Part shown: one piece after another, positions 60,300-64,000 of the stretch
Position numbering within the stretch: position 1 is the stretch's first letter
Layout: every line of letters begins with the position of its first letter
Assembly: GCF_003590095.1 (NCBI RefSeq)
Contig: NC_039481.1
Coordinates: 13,857,895-13,921,894 of the forward strand
DNA length: 64,000 bases
Reading direction: 5' to 3'
Source: Trichoplusia ni
Taxonomy: Eukaryota > Arthropoda > Insecta > Lepidoptera > Noctuidae
Program-made: the position numbers and the translations under genes
The notes under the pieces: model-generated
Seen by the model: only the letters and a program-made list of their open reading frames with translations
Databases searched by the model: none
Told to the model about the DNA's origin: nothing

Positions 60300-63200
60300 T
60301 ACGACGTACCATCCTTTTCTCGAATTGACTTTACAGGAACAGAAAAGGTTGAATAAGAGTATCAAACCTCTGTAAACTATGAGTCATATTGGCACGTTGC
60401 TATTACTATGGATATAAAATGAGGTCCAAATTATAATAAAGATGTCTAAAACAAAATATGCAAAACAGCGATAGATTTATAAGAAAAAATATAGGTAATA
60501 CAGACTGATAATAACACCGCCGTAAGACGCTAACGAATTCAATTCGGTAAAAGTTTTACTATTTACTTTACATTGTGTAATACCTCTAAATTTTACTTTC
60601 TTTTCTTATATTTACACGAACACGAAATATTGTCACGAAGGCAGGCGAGCTATTGCTTTAACTTGTGAACATAGTTCAACAACGGACCATAAACCAACAA
60701 AAGAATAAGTCAATTTGTGATTTTGTGGGATATTTAAGAAAAAACTAAGTTTTATTATGTTTTTCGATAAAAATAGGTGGGTGAGAGCCGTATAGACGCA
60801 CATAAACCGAAGTCTTACGAGAGATCTCAAATCATATAGATCTGTCTGATCTGTCCTAAAAACATTTTGTCCCATGGTGATTTTAATAGAAATAACCCAC
60901 CAAAAGAAAACTGATATTTGCTTATTTTACTTATGTGCAGAAATATTGCATTCTACGCTTTGTGAACCACACGTGTTTGTACATTGAGGTACGGTTATTG
61001 TTTCTGACTTACAAACATGTTTTCAGGCACATTCGCCTCAAGATGAACTAAGTCCAAGTAAAATCGATGAGGGTTCACTGACCGTTGAATTTGTTATAAC
61101 GAGGTTAGTTTTAATAGATCTGTAGTAAAGGTTTTGAAGTCGTTGGTCTGGACTTATGGGAAGTAAAATGAAATTAGGAAAGGATTTCTTCTTATGTAGT
61201 TTGGAATTATTGCAAATTATCTGATGATTTGTTCTATTGCTGGTTTATCTATATAATAAACAAATTGATCTAATATCAATCAATTGAAGTCTTAAAGATG
61301 CGAACATTTGACTAAAGGCAGGAGTCGTTACAACAAGAACCGCTCTGTCATTCAGTTTTTTATATTACATGTTATGTATTTGTGTAACCAATTGAGTATT
61401 AAAGAGCTTTGTTCGTCAATGGCATCGGTTCCATTGACGGCTCACGGGTACTCCCAAACATTCAATTGTTAGCATGTGATTTGTACAAACACGTTGGCTT
61501 CCGGGACTCAATTTCACTTTTCGCAATGACATCATGTTGGTTACCAATAGTTTGGCCAATCGACACGGCCGACCAAACATTGGTACCGAAAATAATATGT
61601 GTGCCAAATTAAAGTTACAATCAACTGGCGGTAGCAGAAAATTAATTGTTAAGAAGTTGAAAGTATGACATCAAATCTAGCTTAGATAGTAGATATATTT
61701 AATTATACAATTAACATTAGTCTATCAAAATAATATAAAGCATTGCTTATATTACTGCTGCTCAAGTAATTATTGGTTATAACCATTGACTTACACATAC
61801 ATGACTATTTCCTTTAGATAATAAAAAGTTGTTACATTAAACATTTATTGAGCAGCGACATTTCCGTTTCATCTAAATGCCGTCGAATAGAAATTTATAC
61901 ATCTGTCTAACATGAAGATGCACAATTGCACAGATAGCTAATCGCTGTGCAAGTTGCAGAATAAAAATATAATCCATTGTTGATTTGATCACTTATAGAA
62001 GTTACTTTAGATGTATATTTGGTGAACAAACTATACATTACGTTAAAGAATATAATAATGTAGTGATGATTAATAACAGTCTCAAAATCATCATCAGCAA
62101 AGCAACTGCAATATGGCCAGGACGAGACTTAAAAATAATAAACTTATTAACTCTTTATAATCACATTAGGTATATTCATGAATAAAACCTCTTTTTATAC
62201 ATTTTTTGCATCGTGAGAAGTTTCTTCGGACATCGCCTTCATATCTAAAGATAATAAAGTTCGCGTTGTGTGGCGTTTTATGTGCTAAGGACGCAGGCCA
62301 AGCCTTGCATATGATCACGTTGTTACTTCTAACGACACTTGTAAATGGGCTAAATGGATACCTCAGAATTTAATAACTAGATAAGAATTCAAGCAAGTAA
62401 AAACATGGAGATAGCTAAGGGAATTAGGAATGCTCTTCTATCTATCTGCACAAACAACGGTTTTTAAAATCTGAACTAAAGATACAATACAGCTTAATCG
62501 AAAAGCCGCTTACAAGAGCAAATGCACGATAACTTTCCTACATAGCGCAAAAAGTCAACATGAACAGTTAACAAGCAATATTCTCACAATAACTACAATA
62601 TTGAGATTAGTCGAAGTGAGAACTACACGCGGCTATATAAGTTCGTTTCGCTATGATTTGAACAGACGTTAGACAGTTTATACGTAAAGCTCGACCACAT
62701 GAAAGTAACCGCACGAAACATTCCACCGACAGCTTTCTCTGATCGACGAATGTTTTGTACTTGAACACAGGTATCCAAGCTGGACTGTTGGTACGTAATC
62801 ACATTCCGTATTAAGTAATAACATTAATACGTAATCACTTTTATGACAATCGGATTCGGAAGTTAAAACATAAAAAAACAGACATCTTTTATTGCCTCAT
62901 ATTTAATCCACTTCCGAGACTGTCCAAAATTTTTTGGTTATCAATGAAGACAGCCACAATTAAAATTGAATGGCCATTCAATTATTTCTTTCAGGATGTA
63001 ATGGTTCACTTTTGATTTACTCTCTGTTGAGATATCGTGCATAGTCTGTAAATTATGCCAATATGGAAGCAGGACAAAACGCCGACATATGGTACACGTC
63101 AAGGATACTGACCGTACAGAGACCAAAATAATACTGCCCTGACGGTTTGTTTGGCACCGATGATTAATGTTTGTATTGCCTATTTATATTTCACATTTAT

Positions 63201-64000
63201 ACATCAAGCATTTAGCACATTGACTGACACATATGTTATGAACTTAAACGTAAAGCACATGTAAAACATATTCTATTTTAAAATTAACACATAGATCTAA
63301 ATCAAGTAGCAAATGACAAGAAATCAGTATAACATTATTACCTTGATGAAAGAAATCAAAAGATTTCTCAACAACATTAAAATTTCCCCTCAGACATAAC
63401 ACTTAAGTAGCGAGTGTGACGAGTTTAATTAATATTTTCTTTGACACCGCGATTGTTAGACGATGCATACGTGCTATAATTATGAAGAAATTTCTTAAGT
63501 AAACTAATCTGGGAACGAATCTTAACAGCGGTCCGTACTTGCTTTAAGAGCGTTTCTAATCTTTGATAGACGTCCGACTTCGATTGTGTCTGCTTTAGAT
63601 TAATTTCGTTTATTCATTTCACTTTGATCATTTTTGAAAGTTTTAGTTTGATTAAAGGCTTCGTAAGTAATAAGTTTTATTTGTAGAGCTTCTATCTTGC
63701 GTAATACTGGATAGTTGTACGAGTTACTTTAATTGAAAGCCCAACCAAGTACTAAGGACTTTGAAGTGTTCTCTTTGCTGCATCTAAAGGTAATAACCCA
63801 GGCGCGTTCAATTAAAAAATACCAAACAATTAGACTAAAACGTAATCAAGCTATAGATGGCATTTAACAAATTACAGCCTTCCGGAAAGGGCGACTAAAT
63901 CGACAACATTGCAAATCCAGCCATGTGGATGTGCCTACGTATGGCAACCGTAACAAGGTCCTCACCATATAAGAGGATTGTGGGCGGAAGCATGCACCGC
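60300..64000. other. Non-coding DNA at the right edge
   Basis: I see no gene or clear repeat here. One plus-strand TATA-like site is listed separately. Confidence 0.55.
62634..62640 (+). promoter_or_regulatory. TATA-box-like site
   Basis: CGCGGCTATATAAGTTCG on the plus strand is followed about 25-30 bases later by AACAGACGTTAGACAG, a plausible start region. No coding exon is visible downstream in the window. Confidence 0.25.

Overview
The window looks like lepidopteran (moth or butterfly) nuclear DNA. The evidence is AT-rich introns with standard GT-AG sites, split insect genes, a Lep1-like mini-Helitron, tRNA-derived SINEs with lepidopteran-type tails, and a Transib-type DNA transposon. I see no bacterial, CRISPR or viral features. 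All coordinates and exon joins below were read by eye from splice signals, reading phase and family resemblance, and no alignment was run.

Layout. (1) 1-2806: non-coding upstream DNA. (2) 2815-4845, plus strand: a capricious/tartan-type leucine-rich-repeat membrane protein in one open exon. A UAG codon separates the 518-codon ORF from a further 157 in-frame codons that look fully coding, so this is a stop-codon-readthrough candidate. (3) 8129-10196, minus strand: a complete three-exon Tctp gene (172 aa) with a 5'TOP-like pyrimidine tract. (4) 10582-16097, plus strand: a 17-exon ZAD / AT-hook / C2H2 zinc-finger gene (about 962 aa), divergent from Tctp across about 290 bp. (5) 18129-48551 and beyond, minus strand: Patronin (CAMSAP), tail to tail with the zinc-finger gene. 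I recognise 24 coding exons from just before the CH domain to the terminal CKK domain, about 1,665 codons. The start-codon exon is not settled. A candidate lies at 53142-53160. One exon (23809-23897) carries an apparent 1-base deletion, and one junction (29703-29762 to 28962-29040) does not fit in phase, so a small exon is probably missed.

(6) 48.6-64 kb: upstream or first-intron DNA of Patronin. It holds a SINE and the most striking structure in the window, a fold-back Transib element at 58218-60294. Two 703-bp, almost identical inverted arms end in CACAGTG, the same bases as the V(D)J recombination-signal heptamer. The element is flanked by a perfect 5-bp CGGCG target duplication. Between the arms lies only the N-terminal third of a Transib transposase, broken by a frameshift. 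One arm reaches into the transposase start codon, so the element looks like a 5' end that has replaced its own 3' half with an inverted copy.

The genes have unrelated housekeeping and developmental roles: cell-surface recognition (caps/trn), growth and translation (Tctp), DNA binding (ZAD zinc finger) and microtubule minus-end protection (Patronin). They are neighbours rather than a pathway.
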